From: a bacterium
GTDB taxonomy: Bacteria; Omnitrophota; Gorgyraeia; Gygaellales; UBA12090
Assembly: GCA_004299495.1 (NCBI GenBank)
Contig: SCPY01000269.1
Coordinates: 1-36,728 of the forward strand
DNA length: 36,728 bases
Direction: 5' to 3'
Both the position numbers and the translations under genes were made by a program. This document shows, piece after piece, positions 23,271-31,290 of this stretch (positions are counted from its first letter, which is position 1; each line of letters starts with the position of its first letter). The notes beneath the pieces are model-generated. The model ran no database searches, was not told the DNA's origin, and saw only the letters and a program-made list of their open reading frames with translations.

Positions 23271-23302
23271 AAAAAAACCTCAAAAAGGCTTTTTTGAGGT
23301 TT
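23271..23302 (-). terminator. first tandem terminator, probably the riboswitch expression platform
   Basis: On the minus strand AAACCTCAAAAAA pairs with TTTTTGAGGTTT around a tiny loop and runs into seven T residues (23277-23271). It starts 12 nt after the last conserved base of the aptamer. Confidence 0.85.
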
Positions 23303-23314
23303 ACGTTTACCACT

Positions 23315-23385
23315 GGCAGCCCCACTATCCCAATTTCTATTTAAGGATTGGTAGCTTTGCGCCCCAAGGTTACCCTTAGTTTGCC
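23315..23385 (-). promoter_or_regulatory. cyclic di-GMP-I (GEMM-I) riboswitch aptamer
   Basis: Read on the minus strand the segment has the ordered GEMM-I hallmarks. GGCAAAC (23385-23379) leads into a 6-bp hairpin CTAAGG-GTAA-CCTTGG with a GNRA tetraloop (loop 23373-23370). Then comes GGCGCAAAGCTACC, the conserved GCAAAGC core. A second hairpin has stem CCAAT (23351-23347) and ATTGG (23334-23330), and the closing GGGGCTGCC ends at 23315. GGCA and TGCC close the basal stem. This is the arrangement of the class that binds c-di-GMP (some variants bind cGAMP). It sits about 47 nt after the predicted transcription start and before tandem terminators and the secreted-protein gene. Confidence 0.85.
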
Positions 23386-23438
23386 TTTTTCATTTGGTAA
23401 TTTTTTGCAAATTGTCAAAGTTCAATCTCTATATAAAA

Positions 23439-23466
23439 AGTATAACACAAAAATTGATTTTGTCAA
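23439..23466 (-). promoter_or_regulatory. near-consensus promoter for the riboswitch transcript
   Basis: On the minus strand TTGACA (23466-23461), 16-nt spacer, TATACT (23444-23439). The predicted start is near 23432. It points away from the gatC promoter, whose -35 box is 22 bp distant. Confidence 0.85.
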
Positions 23467-23488
23467 GGTATCGAACATAGGTTTTTGT

Positions 23489-23517
23489 TTGACTTTTGGC
23501 GGATGCGGTGTTACTAT
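23489..23517 (+). promoter_or_regulatory. promoter for gatCAB
   Basis: TTGACT (23489-23494), 17-nt spacer, TACTAT (23512-23517). The predicted start is near 23524, leaving a ~20-nt leader with GAGGTG (23534-23539) before the gatC GTG. Confidence 0.7.
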
Positions 23518-23543
23518 TACGCTATTACATATAGAGGTGAAAA

Positions 23544-23831
23544 GTGGCGATTTCGAGGGAAGATTTGCTTAAAATTGCGCATCTGGCGCGGATTGAATTA
23601 AGCGAGGAAGAGCTTAATTTGCTTTCCGGCCAGTTCGCGGATATTGTAGATTTTATAGATAAGCTAAAACGGCTGGATATTTCCGGGGTTAAGCCGATGA
23701 GCCATGTTTTAGACATTAAAGATATTTTCAGGCCGGATACCGCGAAGGATTGCCTCTCTCAGGAGGCGGCGCTTAAGAATGCTCCGGAAAGCTCCAGAGG
23801 GCATTTTAGGGTACCAAAGGTGATTGAGTGA
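23544..23831 (+). CDS. gatC: Asp-tRNA(Asn)/Glu-tRNA(Gln) amidotransferase subunit C
   Basis: Small belt-like subunit that stabilises the GatA-GatB pair in the tRNA-dependent amidotransferase. At 95 aa it has the standard length and motifs: [20 protein letters not shown] at the N-terminus and [17 protein letters not shown] in the middle, ending HFRVPKVIE. The start is GTG 23544 with GAGGTG four nt upstream. Its stop overlaps the gatA GTG (GTGA), so the three genes form a coupled operon from a dedicated promoter. Confidence 0.94.
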   Translation: MAISREDLLKIAHLARIELSEEELNLLSGQFADIVDFIDKLKRLDISGVKPMSHVLDIKDIFRPDTAKDCLSQEAALKNAPESSRGHFRVPKVIE

Positions 23832-25261
23832 AGCTCTGGGAATTGACTGCCTATGAGCTGCTGGAAAAGCTGCAGGGTAAGGCAATAACTTTAGAAGATG
23901 TTTACGCCGCTCTTCATCAAAGAATAGGGCAGTTAGAGGGTAAGGTAAGGGCCTATTGCCGCCCTGCCAAGGCAGATAATCCTTCGGGCCTGCCTATAGC
24001 CGTTAAAGATAATATCTGCATCCGGAATTATCCGGTTACCTGCGCTTCGCGGATTCTGGACGGATTCCATCCCCCTTACGACGCCACCGTCATCCAGAAA
24101 TTAAAAAAATCAGGGATTAGCCCTTACGGTCAAACCAATATGGATGAGTTTGCCTTTGGCTCATCCTGCGAGAACTCTTCATTTTATCCTACCCGTAATC
24201 CCTGGAACTTAGAGTGTGTTCCCGGCGGTTCATCCGGCGGCTCAGCCGCGGCAGTAGCCGCGGGCGAGGCGGTTTGGGCCTTGGGGAGCGATACCGGAGG
24301 CTCCATTCGCCAGCCGGCGTCTTTTTGCGGGGTGGTGGGCTTGAAGCCGACCTACGGCCGGGTATCGCGTTATGGACTTATCGCTTTTGCCTCCAGCCTT
24401 GATCAAGTTGGCCCCATTACCAGAGACGTCCGGGATGCGGCTGTGCTTTTAAATATCATTTCCGGCTATGACTCCCAGGATGCTACCTGCGTAAACCTCA
24501 GCGTGCCTGATTATGCCAAATCTTTAGGAAAGGATATTAAGGGCCTAAGAATAGCCGTGCCAAAAGAGTATTTTAGCTTGTCTAAAGAAAGCGAGTTTAA
24601 GGGGATAGATGAAGAAGTAAAGTCTTGCGTGGAAGAGGCGATTGAGCAGCTAAAGAAATCCGGCGCGCAGGTCCGCCAGGTGAGCCTGCCGCATACCGAA
24701 TACGCGGTTGCCGTCTATTACATTGTCGCTACCGCCGAGGCAAGCTCAAATCTCTCCCGTTTTGATGGGGTGCAATACGGCCTGCGGGATAAATCGGCAA
24801 ACAGCCTGATGGAAATGTATAAGCGTACCCGCCAAGGGGGCTTTGGCTTAGAGGCAAAACGCAGGATTATCCTGGGGACATACGTGTTATCGCACGGGTA
24901 TTACGAGGCCTATTATCTGCGGGCGCAAAAGGTGCGCGCGCTGATTGCCAGAGATTTCGCGCAGGTGTTTAAGGATTTTGATTGCGTTGTTACGCCTACC
25001 TCGCCCACTCCCGCGTTTAGGCTGGGAGAGAGGATGAAGAATCCTCTGGCAATGTATTTGTCCGATATCTATACCATCTCGGTCAACCTGGCGGGGATTC
25101 CGGCAATGTCTATTCCTTGCGGCATCAGTAAAGGCGGATTGCCCATCGGTTTACAATTAATGGCTAAGCCCTTTGCCGAAGAGACGCTTTTTCGGGTAGG
25201 CCATTGCTATGAGCAGGCAACCCCCTGGCATAAGATGAAACCCCAATTAACCAATGTATGA
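23828..25261 (+). CDS. gatA: Asp-tRNA(Asn)/Glu-tRNA(Gln) amidotransferase subunit A
   Basis: Glutaminase subunit that releases ammonia from glutamine and channels it to GatB. Amidase-signature residues are present: the catalytic Lys (K60 in PIAVKDN) and the Ser-cisSer pair in [15 protein letters not shown] through [36 protein letters not shown] and the C-terminal [11 protein letters not shown] and [11 protein letters not shown] blocks are typical. The length of 477 aa is normal. It starts with GTG in the gatC stop and its 3' end overlaps gatB by 8 nt. Confidence 0.96.
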   Translation: MKLWELTAYELLEKLQGKAITLEDVYAALHQRIGQLEGKVRAYCRPAKADNPSGLPIAVKDNICIRNYPVTCASRILDGFHPPYDATVIQKLKKSGISPYGQTNMDEFAFGSSCENSSFYPTRNPWNLECVPGGSSGGSAAAVAAGEAVWALGSDTGGSIRQPASFCGVVGLKPTYGRVSRYGLIAFASSLDQVGPITRDVRDAAVLLNIISGYDSQDATCVNLSVPDYAKSLGKDIKGLRIAVPKEYFSLSKESEFKGIDEEVKSCVEEAIEQLKKSGAQVRQVSLPHTEYAVAVYYIVATAEASSNLSRFDGVQYGLRDKSANSLMEMYKRTRQGGFGLEAKRRIILGTYVLSHGYYEAYYLRAQKVRALIARDFAQVFKDFDCVVTPTSPTPAFRLGERMKNPLAMYLSDIYTISVNLAGIPAMSIPCGISKGGLPIGLQLMAKPFAEETLFRVGHCYEQATPWHKMKPQLTNV

Positions 25262-26675
25262 ACCGGTTATCGGTTTAGAAGTCCATGCCCAGCTAAAGAC
25301 AAGGACCAAGGCCTTTTGCGGCTGTTCGGTTGAGTTTGGAGCCGGCGCCAATACCCAGACCTGCCCGGTTTGCTTAGGTTTTCCGGGAAGCTTACCTGTG
25401 CTCAACGAAAAAGTGATGGAGTGCGGGATTAAAACTGCCCTGGCTCTTGCCTGCGAAGTGCAGGCCTTTACTAAATTTGACCGTAAGCATTATTTTTATC
25501 CTGACCTGCCGAAAAGCTATCAGATCTCCCAATACGATTTACCCCTGGCCTTAAGCGGATTCCTGGAGATTGAGGTAAATGGCGCCAGAAAAAGCATCGG
25601 CATAAAGAGGGTGCACTTAGAGGAGGACGCCGGCAAGCTGATACATGAGCCGGATTGCAGCCTGGTAGATTATAACCGGGCGGGGGTCCCGCTCCTTGAA
25701 ATAGTAAGCGAGCCGCATCTTAATTCTCCTGATGAGGCCTACGCTTACCTGGTTTCTTTAAAGGCGATACTAAAGTATTTAGGGGTCTGTGATTGTGATA
25801 TGGAAAAGGGGTCTTTACGCTGCGACGCGAATATCTCTTTGCGTAAAAAAGGCACCTCCGGCCTGGGCACAAAAACCGAATTAAAGAATATGAATTCCTT
25901 TAAAAGCGTAAAAGACGCCCTTGCCTATGAGATAAAAAGGCAGGGAGAAATTTTAGCGAGCGGTAAAGCAGTAGCCCAGGAAACCCGCCTCTGGGACGAT
26001 TCTGCCGCAAAGACCTCTGTTATGCGCACTAAAGAAGAGGCCATGGATTATCGTTATTTTCCGGAACCGGACCTGCCGCCCTTCAGTTTGAGCGCGCAAA
26101 TGATAAAAGCGCTTAAGGATGCCCTCCCGGAATTGCCCGAGGCGCTCAAGGCAAGGCTTATCTCTGCCTATGGCTTAAGCGATTATGACGTAGGCATACT
26201 GGCCGCGGATAAAGCGCTGGCGGATTATTTTGAATCCTGCGTTAAGCTTTATCATAAAACTAAGGCAATAGCCAACTGGATCATAGGGCCCTTAAGCCGC
26301 GAGCTTAATACGCGCAATCTAACTATAGAATCTCTTGGGCTTTCGGCGCAAGAGTTTATCTTGCTCTTAAAAGCGGTTGAGGAGGGCAAGGTGAGCGCGC
26401 TTTCGGCAAAGGATGTGCTGGCGGAAATGCTTAATACCGGGAAATCCGCGCATGATATCATTAGTGAAAAAGACCTGGGGCAGGTTTCTGACGCCGGTGA
26501 ATTAGAAAAGATAGTAACCGAAGCGCTTAGCCAAAACGAAAAGAGCGTTGAGGCTTATCGGGCGGGAAAATCCAATGCCCTGATGTTTCTGGTGGGCCAG
26601 GTAATGCGCTTAAGCAAAGGGAAAGCCAACCCTAAGACGGCGCAGGAGATTTTAAAACAAAAATTATCCGGTTAG
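25254..26675 (+). CDS. gatB: Asp-tRNA(Asn)/Glu-tRNA(Gln) amidotransferase subunit B
   Basis: tRNA-binding kinase/transamidase subunit that activates the misacylated Glu or Asp and converts it to Gln or Asn. The N-terminal [19 protein letters not shown] and [15 protein letters not shown] carry Cys zinc ligands. Further blocks are [46 protein letters not shown] and [12 protein letters not shown]. The C-terminal YqeY-like helical domain ([23 protein letters not shown]) is intact. The 473-aa length is normal. The presence of gatCAB implies indirect Gln-tRNA and/or Asn-tRNA formation in this organism. Confidence 0.97.
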   Translation: MYEPVIGLEVHAQLKTRTKAFCGCSVEFGAGANTQTCPVCLGFPGSLPVLNEKVMECGIKTALALACEVQAFTKFDRKHYFYPDLPKSYQISQYDLPLALSGFLEIEVNGARKSIGIKRVHLEEDAGKLIHEPDCSLVDYNRAGVPLLEIVSEPHLNSPDEAYAYLVSLKAILKYLGVCDCDMEKGSLRCDANISLRKKGTSGLGTKTELKNMNSFKSVKDALAYEIKRQGEILASGKAVAQETRLWDDSAAKTSVMRTKEEAMDYRYFPEPDLPPFSLSAQMIKALKDALPELPEALKARLISAYGLSDYDVGILAADKALADYFESCVKLYHKTKAIANWIIGPLSRELNTRNLTIESLGLSAQEFILLLKAVEEGKVSALSAKDVLAEMLNTGKSAHDIISEKDLGQVSDAGELEKIVTEALSQNEKSVEAYRAGKSNALMFLVGQVMRLSKGKANPKTAQEILKQKLSG

Positions 26676-26700
26676 TAGCGGATACGGGGAGGTTAACTTA

Positions 26701-27987
26701 ATGCGTAAAAAGATTTTTTTGTCTTCATTTGCCGCGGCCGTAGTTTTGCTGTCCGTATTTTCATTCTTGTCGTTTTCGGAGAATGAGCGCAAAAAAAAAG
26801 ATGAACTCTACAGGCAGTTTGAACTTTTTTCCGACGCGATGAATCTGGTGAAGGATCAGTATGTGGACGCGCCTGCCGATAAGGATTTGATTTATGGGGC
26901 GTTAAAGGGAATGTTGTCTTCTTTAGATCCCTATAGCGAATTCCTTGACCCGGAGCGCTATAATGAATTAAAGGTTGAGACCGAGGGCAGGTTCGGAGGT
27001 TTGGGAATTGAGATTGCCATTAAAGATGACCTGCTCACCGTGATGACCCCTATTGAGGATACGCCGGCCTGGAAGGCTGGTTTAAAGCCGCAAGATAGGA
27101 TTGTTAAGATTGACGGAGAGCTTACCAGGAATATCACCGCCAGCGACGCGGTAAAGAAGCTGCGCGGCAAGCCCGGCACGGAAGTGACGCTTACCATATT
27201 GCGTGAATCCCAGGAAAAGCTTTTTGAGGTAAAGATTGTCCGGGATATCATCAGAATTAAAGATATAAAGAACGCGCGTATTTTAGAAGACGATATCGGC
27301 TATGTGCGCCTGGTTGAATTCCGGGAAAATACCCCTTCTGATCTTGATGCTGTCCTTTCCCAGCTTAAGAAGTCAGGGATGGACAGCCTGATTTTGGATT
27401 TAAGGAATAATCCCGGAGGCCTGCTGGATGTCTCGGTGGATGTGGCAGAGCGGTTCATCCCTGCCGGTAAGCCCGTGGTCTCTACTAAAGGGCGTATACC
27501 GTCTCAGGCAATGGAGTTTAAATCTTCTTCTTTATCCACCCACTATTTAGATATGCCTTTGGTGATTTTGGTTAATGAGGGCTCCGCCTCAGGAAGCGAA
27601 ATCGTGGCCGGGGCATTGCAGGATTACAGGCGGGCAGTCATTGTCGGAGCAAAAACCTTTGGTAAGGGCTCGGTGCAGTCAGTGCTACCCCTGTTTGACG
27701 GATCCGCGTTGAAGCTGACCACGAGCAAGTATTATACGCCTTCAGGCAGGATGATTCATAATCAGGGCGTAGTTCCTGATGTCTTTGTGAATGGAGGAAG
27801 GCCGGGGCCGGTTCAGGCGGAGCCAGCCTCGGAAGGCGTATTCAATCAACTCGACGAGAAGGAACAGCCAAAGATTAAGGAGCAACCAGCAGGTAAGGAG
27901 GAAACGTTTGATTATAAGAATGATAATCAGATTGTTCGCAGTATAGACATCATTAAAGGGATTAAGGTTTATAAGGGTTCATCCTAA
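26701..27987 (+). CDS. S41-family C-terminal processing peptidase (CtpA-like)
   Basis: Exported serine protease of the tail-specific family, 428 aa. A membrane anchor or signal peptide covers about residues 5-24. A PDZ domain spans about 95-175 (FGGLGIEIAIKDDLLTVMTP ... GLKPQDRIVKIDG). The protease core includes LILDLRNNPGGLLDVSVDVA, the nucleophile region NEGSASGSEIVAGALQD (G294-E300), and the catalytic Lys in KTFGKGSVQ. The C-terminal ~50 residues are charged and low-complexity. Such enzymes trim or degrade periplasmic proteins. GGGGAGG precedes the ATG. The exact substrate is unknown. Confidence 0.94.
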   Translation: MRKKIFLSSFAAAVVLLSVFSFLSFSENERKKKDELYRQFELFSDAMNLVKDQYVDAPADKDLIYGALKGMLSSLDPYSEFLDPERYNELKVETEGRFGGLGIEIAIKDDLLTVMTPIEDTPAWKAGLKPQDRIVKIDGELTRNITASDAVKKLRGKPGTEVTLTILRESQEKLFEVKIVRDIIRIKDIKNARILEDDIGYVRLVEFRENTPSDLDAVLSQLKKSGMDSLILDLRNNPGGLLDVSVDVAERFIPAGKPVVSTKGRIPSQAMEFKSSSLSTHYLDMPLVILVNEGSASGSEIVAGALQDYRRAVIVGAKTFGKGSVQSVLPLFDGSALKLTTSKYYTPSGRMIHNQGVVPDVFVNGGRPGPVQAEPASEGVFNQLDEKEQPKIKEQPAGKEETFDYKNDNQIVRSIDIIKGIKVYKGSS

Positions 27988-28011
27988 GCTTAAAGATAAG
28001 CCATAAGCTCC

Positions 28012-28860
28012 ATGGTAAAGGCCGGGCGTCAAGAAAATTATATCAGGATTTTTTATATACTCGTTTCTATCATTATCGTTGAATCCGCCCTTTTAATGGC
28101 CTCTTGCCAGAGAGAGCCGGGGGTTAAGGAAAAGGTTATCGCCAGAGAGAAGAAACCGGTTGAAGCGAAGGTTGAAAAGCCGGCAAGGCCCGGGACGTAT
28201 CAGGGTAGAATAGCGATTGTGCTGGATGACTGGGGATATAGCCTGAATAACGCCGAGACTTTAAAAGAAATAAAGGAACCTCTGACCCTGGCGATATTGC
28301 CGCGGCGCGCCTATTCGGGCGCGATTTCTCAGCTTGCCCTTGAGCTAAAGAAGGAAGCGATTCTGCATTTACCCCTTGAGCCGCGCCGCCAGCCGCAATA
28401 CCGGCTTGAGCCGGATACCATCGTCTCGTCTATGCCCAGGAAGGAAGTCGTCAGGATATTGGAAGCCGATATCAAGAGTGTTCCCGGCATCAAGGGAGTT
28501 TCCAATCATATGGGCTCGCTTGCCACCGAGAATGATAAATTAATGACGATTATTTTCGCTGAGCTTAAAAAGAGAGGGCTTTATTTTCTGGATAGCTTTA
28601 CCGGAAAGACCGTATGCAAGAAGCTGTCCGGCTCAATGGGTATACCTTATGCCCGCAGGCATGTTTTTTTAGACAATAAGCTGGATAGGAAGTATATCGT
28701 AGGGCAGATTGAGACCCTGGCAAAGATTTCCGCTCAGGAAGGCGCGGCTATCGGCATTGGCCACGACCGCGAAAAGACCATGGAAGTGTTGGCTGAGTGT
28801 ATGCCGGATTTGAGAAAACGCGGTTTTAAGTTTGTCTATGTTTCCGAATTGGTAAAATGA
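28012..28860 (+). CDS. divergent polysaccharide deacetylase-family lipoprotein
   Basis: 282 aa. Residues ~12-32 are hydrophobic and end LLMASC, a plausible lipobox with Cys as the lipidation site. A charged linker follows, then a domain from about residue 63 (GRIAIVLDDWGYSLNNAETL) with LTLAILPRRAYS, EAILHLPLEP, GVSNHMGSLAT, FLDSFTG and GIGHDREKTMEVL. This is the divergent polysaccharide deacetylase (DUF610/YibQ-like) family, related to NodB-type deacetylases. In other bacteria it often follows an S41 peptidase gene, as it does here. A role in peptidoglycan or envelope glycan processing is inferred. Confidence 0.85.
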   Translation: MVKAGRQENYIRIFYILVSIIIVESALLMASCQREPGVKEKVIAREKKPVEAKVEKPARPGTYQGRIAIVLDDWGYSLNNAETLKEIKEPLTLAILPRRAYSGAISQLALELKKEAILHLPLEPRRQPQYRLEPDTIVSSMPRKEVVRILEADIKSVPGIKGVSNHMGSLATENDKLMTIIFAELKKRGLYFLDSFTGKTVCKKLSGSMGIPYARRHVFLDNKLDRKYIVGQIETLAKISAQEGAAIGIGHDREKTMEVLAECMPDLRKRGFKFVYVSELVK

Positions 28861-28864
28861 ACTT

Positions 28865-29869
28865 ATGTTGTCTTTAGGCATAGAAACTTCCTGTGACGAG
28901 ACCGCGGCCTCAGTGGTTCAAGACGGCCGGATAGTTCTTTCCAGTGTGATTGCCTCCAGCCTGCGCCTGCATAAAAAATATCAAGGCATTATCCCGGAGA
29001 TCGCCTTTCGCGCGCATATCGAATCTATATCTTTAGTAACCAGGCGGGCGCTTGAGGCAGCCGGAAAAAAGATAAAGGACGTAGGTTTAATCTGTGTTAC
29101 CAAAGGCCCGGGGCTCATCGGCTCGTTACTGCCGGGGATATCCTTTGCCAAGGGGCTTAGTTATTCCCTCAAAAAGCCGCTTATCGGGGTGGATCATCTG
29201 CAGGCGCATCTTTACGCCAGCTTCTTAACTAAGCGCGCCTCCGGACAGTGCCGGCGCAAAGAGCCTCCGTCCCTGCCTTTTATCGGATTGGTGGTTTCCG
29301 GAGGCCACACAAGTTTATTTCTTGTAGATAAGAATTTCACTTTCAGGCCCATTGGCGCGACCGTTGATGACGCCGCGGGCGAGGCGTTTGATAAGGTAGC
29401 CAAGATATTAAACCTGGGTTATCCCGGAGGCCCGATTATTGAGCGCGTAGCAAGAAAGGGAAGCCCCGAAGGAATGAGATTATCCTGTAGCGGGCCTGAG
29501 GATCTAAATTTCTCTTTTAGCGGCATAAAAACCGCTGTGTTATATAAGACAGGAGACAAGAGACAAAAGACAGGATACAGAGACATTGCCGCCAGTTTCC
29601 AAAAGGCAGTAGTAGAGGCGCTGCTTAAGAAGTCATTTATGGCCTGCGAGCGGAATAAAATAAATACGTTGGCCGTGGGAGGCGGGGTGTCGGCAAATAG
29701 GTATCTCAGGGAAAGGTTTGAGTATGAGGCTGGCTCAAGGCAGGGGTTTGAGGTTTATTTTCCGCCCCTGGATTTGAGCTTAGATAATGGCGCGATGATA
29801 GCCGGTTTGGGATATCGCCTTTTTAAAAAAGGCATAGCCTCGGATTATTATCTGAGCCCGGCAAGTTAA
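28865..29869 (+). CDS. tsaD: tRNA threonylcarbamoyladenosine transferase
   Basis: Transfers the threonylcarbamoyl group to A37 of ANN-decoding tRNAs, with TsaB and TsaE. An ASKHA-fold protein of 334 aa beginning LSLGIETSCDETAASVV. The metal-binding histidines are in GVDHLQAHLYASF, and the phosphate-binding blocks are VSGGHTSLFLV, GATVDDAAGEAFDKVAK, VGGGVSANRYLRE and LSLDNGAMIAGLGY with the metal-ligand Asp. A loop after FSFSGIKTAVLYK is encoded by a 7-nt tandem repeat. It starts 4 nt after the deacetylase gene. Confidence 0.96.
   Translation: MLSLGIETSCDETAASVVQDGRIVLSSVIASSLRLHKKYQGIIPEIAFRAHIESISLVTRRALEAAGKKIKDVGLICVTKGPGLIGSLLPGISFAKGLSYSLKKPLIGVDHLQAHLYASFLTKRASGQCRRKEPPSLPFIGLVVSGGHTSLFLVDKNFTFRPIGATVDDAAGEAFDKVAKILNLGYPGGPIIERVARKGSPEGMRLSCSGPEDLNFSFSGIKTAVLYKTGDKRQKTGYRDIAASFQKAVVEALLKKSFMACERNKINTLAVGGGVSANRYLRERFEYEAGSRQGFEVYFPPLDLSLDNGAMIAGLGYRLFKKGIASDYYLSPAS
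29547..29581 (+). repeat. AGAC-core heptanucleotide tandem repeat inside tsaD
   Basis: Five consecutive 7-nt units: AGACAGG, AGACAAG, AGACAAA, AGACAGG and the degenerate ATACAGA. They encode the hydrophilic loop KTGDKRQKTGYR between two conserved TsaD blocks. The unit resembles the AGACNNN repeat at the start of lepB. Confidence 0.8.
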
Positions 29870-29890
29870 CCTCAGCTAAAAGGAGAATCT

Positions 29891-30325
29891 ATGGACGATA
29901 GGCAGGTAATTTTAAGGCTGATTTCATCAGCCCTGTTAAGCGGCTTACTCGGATTGGAGCGTCAGCTTCATCGTCGGGCAGCGGGCTTGCGCACCCATAT
30001 CCTGGTTTCCCTCGGTTCCACATTGATTATGTTGACATCCATATACATTTTTGATATATATAAAGGAAGCGCTTCGGTTGACCCGGCCAGGATTGCCTCC
30101 GGAGTAATTACCGGAATCGGGTTCTTAGGCGCGGGAACAATTATTCGTTACGGGGAAGAGGTTCGCGGCCTCACCACCGCGGCCAGCCTGTGGGTAGCCG
30201 CGGCTTTAGGCCTGGCGGTGGGATGTGGATTTTATATAGCGGCGCTTACCACTACTGCTTTGGTGCTTTTTTCTCTGCTTTTACTGCGCCGCATCGAAAA
30301 CAAAGTGTTGGGCAAACCCGGTTAA
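29891..30325 (+). CDS. MgtC/SapB-family membrane protein
   Basis: 144 aa with about four hydrophobic helices. The family block SGLLGLERQLHRRAAGLRTHILVSLGS is at residues ~18-45, followed by RIASGVITGIGFLGAGTIIR and VRGLTTAASLWVAAALGLAVG. MgtC proteins are linked to growth at low magnesium and to pH or virulence control in some pathogens; many environmental homologues have no known role. The C-terminal cytoplasmic domain of full MgtC is absent, so this is the short SapB-like form. AAAAGGAG precedes the ATG. Confidence 0.88.
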   Translation: MDDRQVILRLISSALLSGLLGLERQLHRRAAGLRTHILVSLGSTLIMLTSIYIFDIYKGSASVDPARIASGVITGIGFLGAGTIIRYGEEVRGLTTAASLWVAAALGLAVGCGFYIAALTTTALVLFSLLLLRRIENKVLGKPG

Positions 30326-30328
30326 TTA

Positions 30329-30389
30329 ATCCCGCCTCGTAAACCATGCCGAAATTCTCTTGCGATAATTTCGGCATACTCGGCGGGAT
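30329..30389. repeat. nested inverted repeat (two-tier hairpin) after the mgtC-like gene
   Basis: ATGCCGAAATT (30346-30356) and AATTTCGGCAT (30367-30377) form a perfect 11-bp stem with a 10-nt loop. Outside it ATCCCGCC (30329-30336) and GGCGGGAT (30382-30389) add 8 more base pairs. No T-run follows, so it is not an ordinary intrinsic terminator. Confidence 0.75.
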
Positions 30390-30400
30390 CAATTCGCACA

Positions 30401-30433
30401 GCGACTTATGTTCGCTAACGCTCCATAAGCCGC
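30401..30433. repeat. inverted repeat just before the bactofilin ribosome-binding site
   Basis: GCGACTTATG (30401-30410) pairs with CATAAGCCGC (30424-30433), nine of ten positions, around TTCGCTAACGCTC. It ends 10 nt before GAGGAGG of the bactofilin gene, so it could affect its translation. Confidence 0.6.
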
Positions 30434-30454
30434 GTGCTCATTGAGGAGGTGGAT

Positions 30455-30964
30455 ATGGCCCTGAGAGACAGGCATAAGCCGGAAGAGGAGAAAATCATGG
30501 ATGTGGATGCCGCTATGTCCGGAAGCCTTACCTTTCGCGATCCCGTTAACCTGCGGATTAACGGTAAGTTTGAAGGTACCCTGGAGACAAAAGGAAATCT
30601 GGTTATCGGCCCGCAGGCGGTGGTGAATGCGCAGATTATAGGCGATGAGATTGTGGTGGCAGGACGGCTTAAGGGAGAAATATTGGCCAAGAAGAAATTA
30701 ACCCTCCTGGATTCGGCGGTGGCGGAAATCAAGGTAAGGACGGCAAAATTGACGGTTCACGAAGGAGCGATTTTTGAGGGTGTCTGCCATATGCTGGGGG
30801 AGAACTTGAGCGTTGATGATTTAGCCCGGTATCTGGAAGTGGATATGTCATCTATTGTTGAATGGGCAAACTCGGGAAAAATTCCCGCGATAAAGGAGCA
30901 AGACACCTGGAGGTTTGAACGCAAGAGTATTGATGAGTGGATTGCCGCGGGGAAAGTCAGGTAA
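30455..30964 (+). CDS. bactofilin with C-terminal excisionase-type helix-turn-helix domain
   Basis: 169 aa from ATG 30455, chosen because GAGGAGG (30443-30449) is 5 nt upstream; the open frame reaches back to a GTG at 30434. Residues ~20-105 are a bactofilin beta-helix with its repeated short strands (LRINGKFEGTLETKGNLVIG, IVVAGRLKGEILAKKKLTLL, VRTAKLTVHEGAIFEG). Bactofilins polymerise into cytoskeletal filaments that position wall or appendage machinery. Residues ~112-169 are a MerR/excisionase-type domain (LSVDDLARYLEVDMSSIVEWANSGKIPAIK). The fusion is unusual. The next gene encodes a second protein with the same kind of domain. Confidence 0.88.
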   Translation: MALRDRHKPEEEKIMDVDAAMSGSLTFRDPVNLRINGKFEGTLETKGNLVIGPQAVVNAQIIGDEIVVAGRLKGEILAKKKLTLLDSAVAEIKVRTAKLTVHEGAIFEGVCHMLGENLSVDDLARYLEVDMSSIVEWANSGKIPAIKEQDTWRFERKSIDEWIAAGKVR

Positions 30965-30990
30965 AAAGAGGGATTAACAGGTAAACGCTT

Positions 30991-31290
30991 ATGGCAGAAA
31001 AGCTATTGACTATCAGAGATGTGTCTTCTATTTTAGGTATCAGCGAGAAGGAGGTAATTGAGCGGTCTGAGAAAGGGGAAATTCCCGCCTATAAGGTGGG
31101 AGGAGTATATCTACGCTTTCAAAAAGACCAGGTAGAGCGCCTTACGCATAGCTCACACCGCCGGAAAGCCGCCACGCATAGCGGTTATTCGGTGGGAGAG
31201 CAGCTACGCGATTTCTTCTACTTCTACGATTTTTATATACTTTCCGCTATATTGATACTGGTATTGCTGGTGATAATTACTCAGAGTTAA
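30991..31290 (+). CDS. tail-anchored excisionase-type helix-turn-helix protein
   Basis: 99 aa. Residues 5-50 are an excisionase/MerR-like DNA-binding domain (LLTIRDVSSILGISEKEVIE, then GEIPAYKVGGVYLRFQKDQV). A basic linker with several His and Arg follows. Residues ~77-97 are one hydrophobic helix (FYILSAILILVLLVIIT) at the very C-terminus, so the protein is probably held in the inner membrane with its helix-turn-helix in the cytoplasm. Such a layout could tether DNA or a protein partner to the membrane, perhaps the homologous domain of the bactofilin encoded just upstream; this is inference. The stop abuts the larB start. Confidence 0.82.
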   Translation: MAEKLLTIRDVSSILGISEKEVIERSEKGEIPAYKVGGVYLRFQKDQVERLTHSSHRRKAATHSGYSVGEQLRDFFYFYDFYILSAILILVLLVIITQS

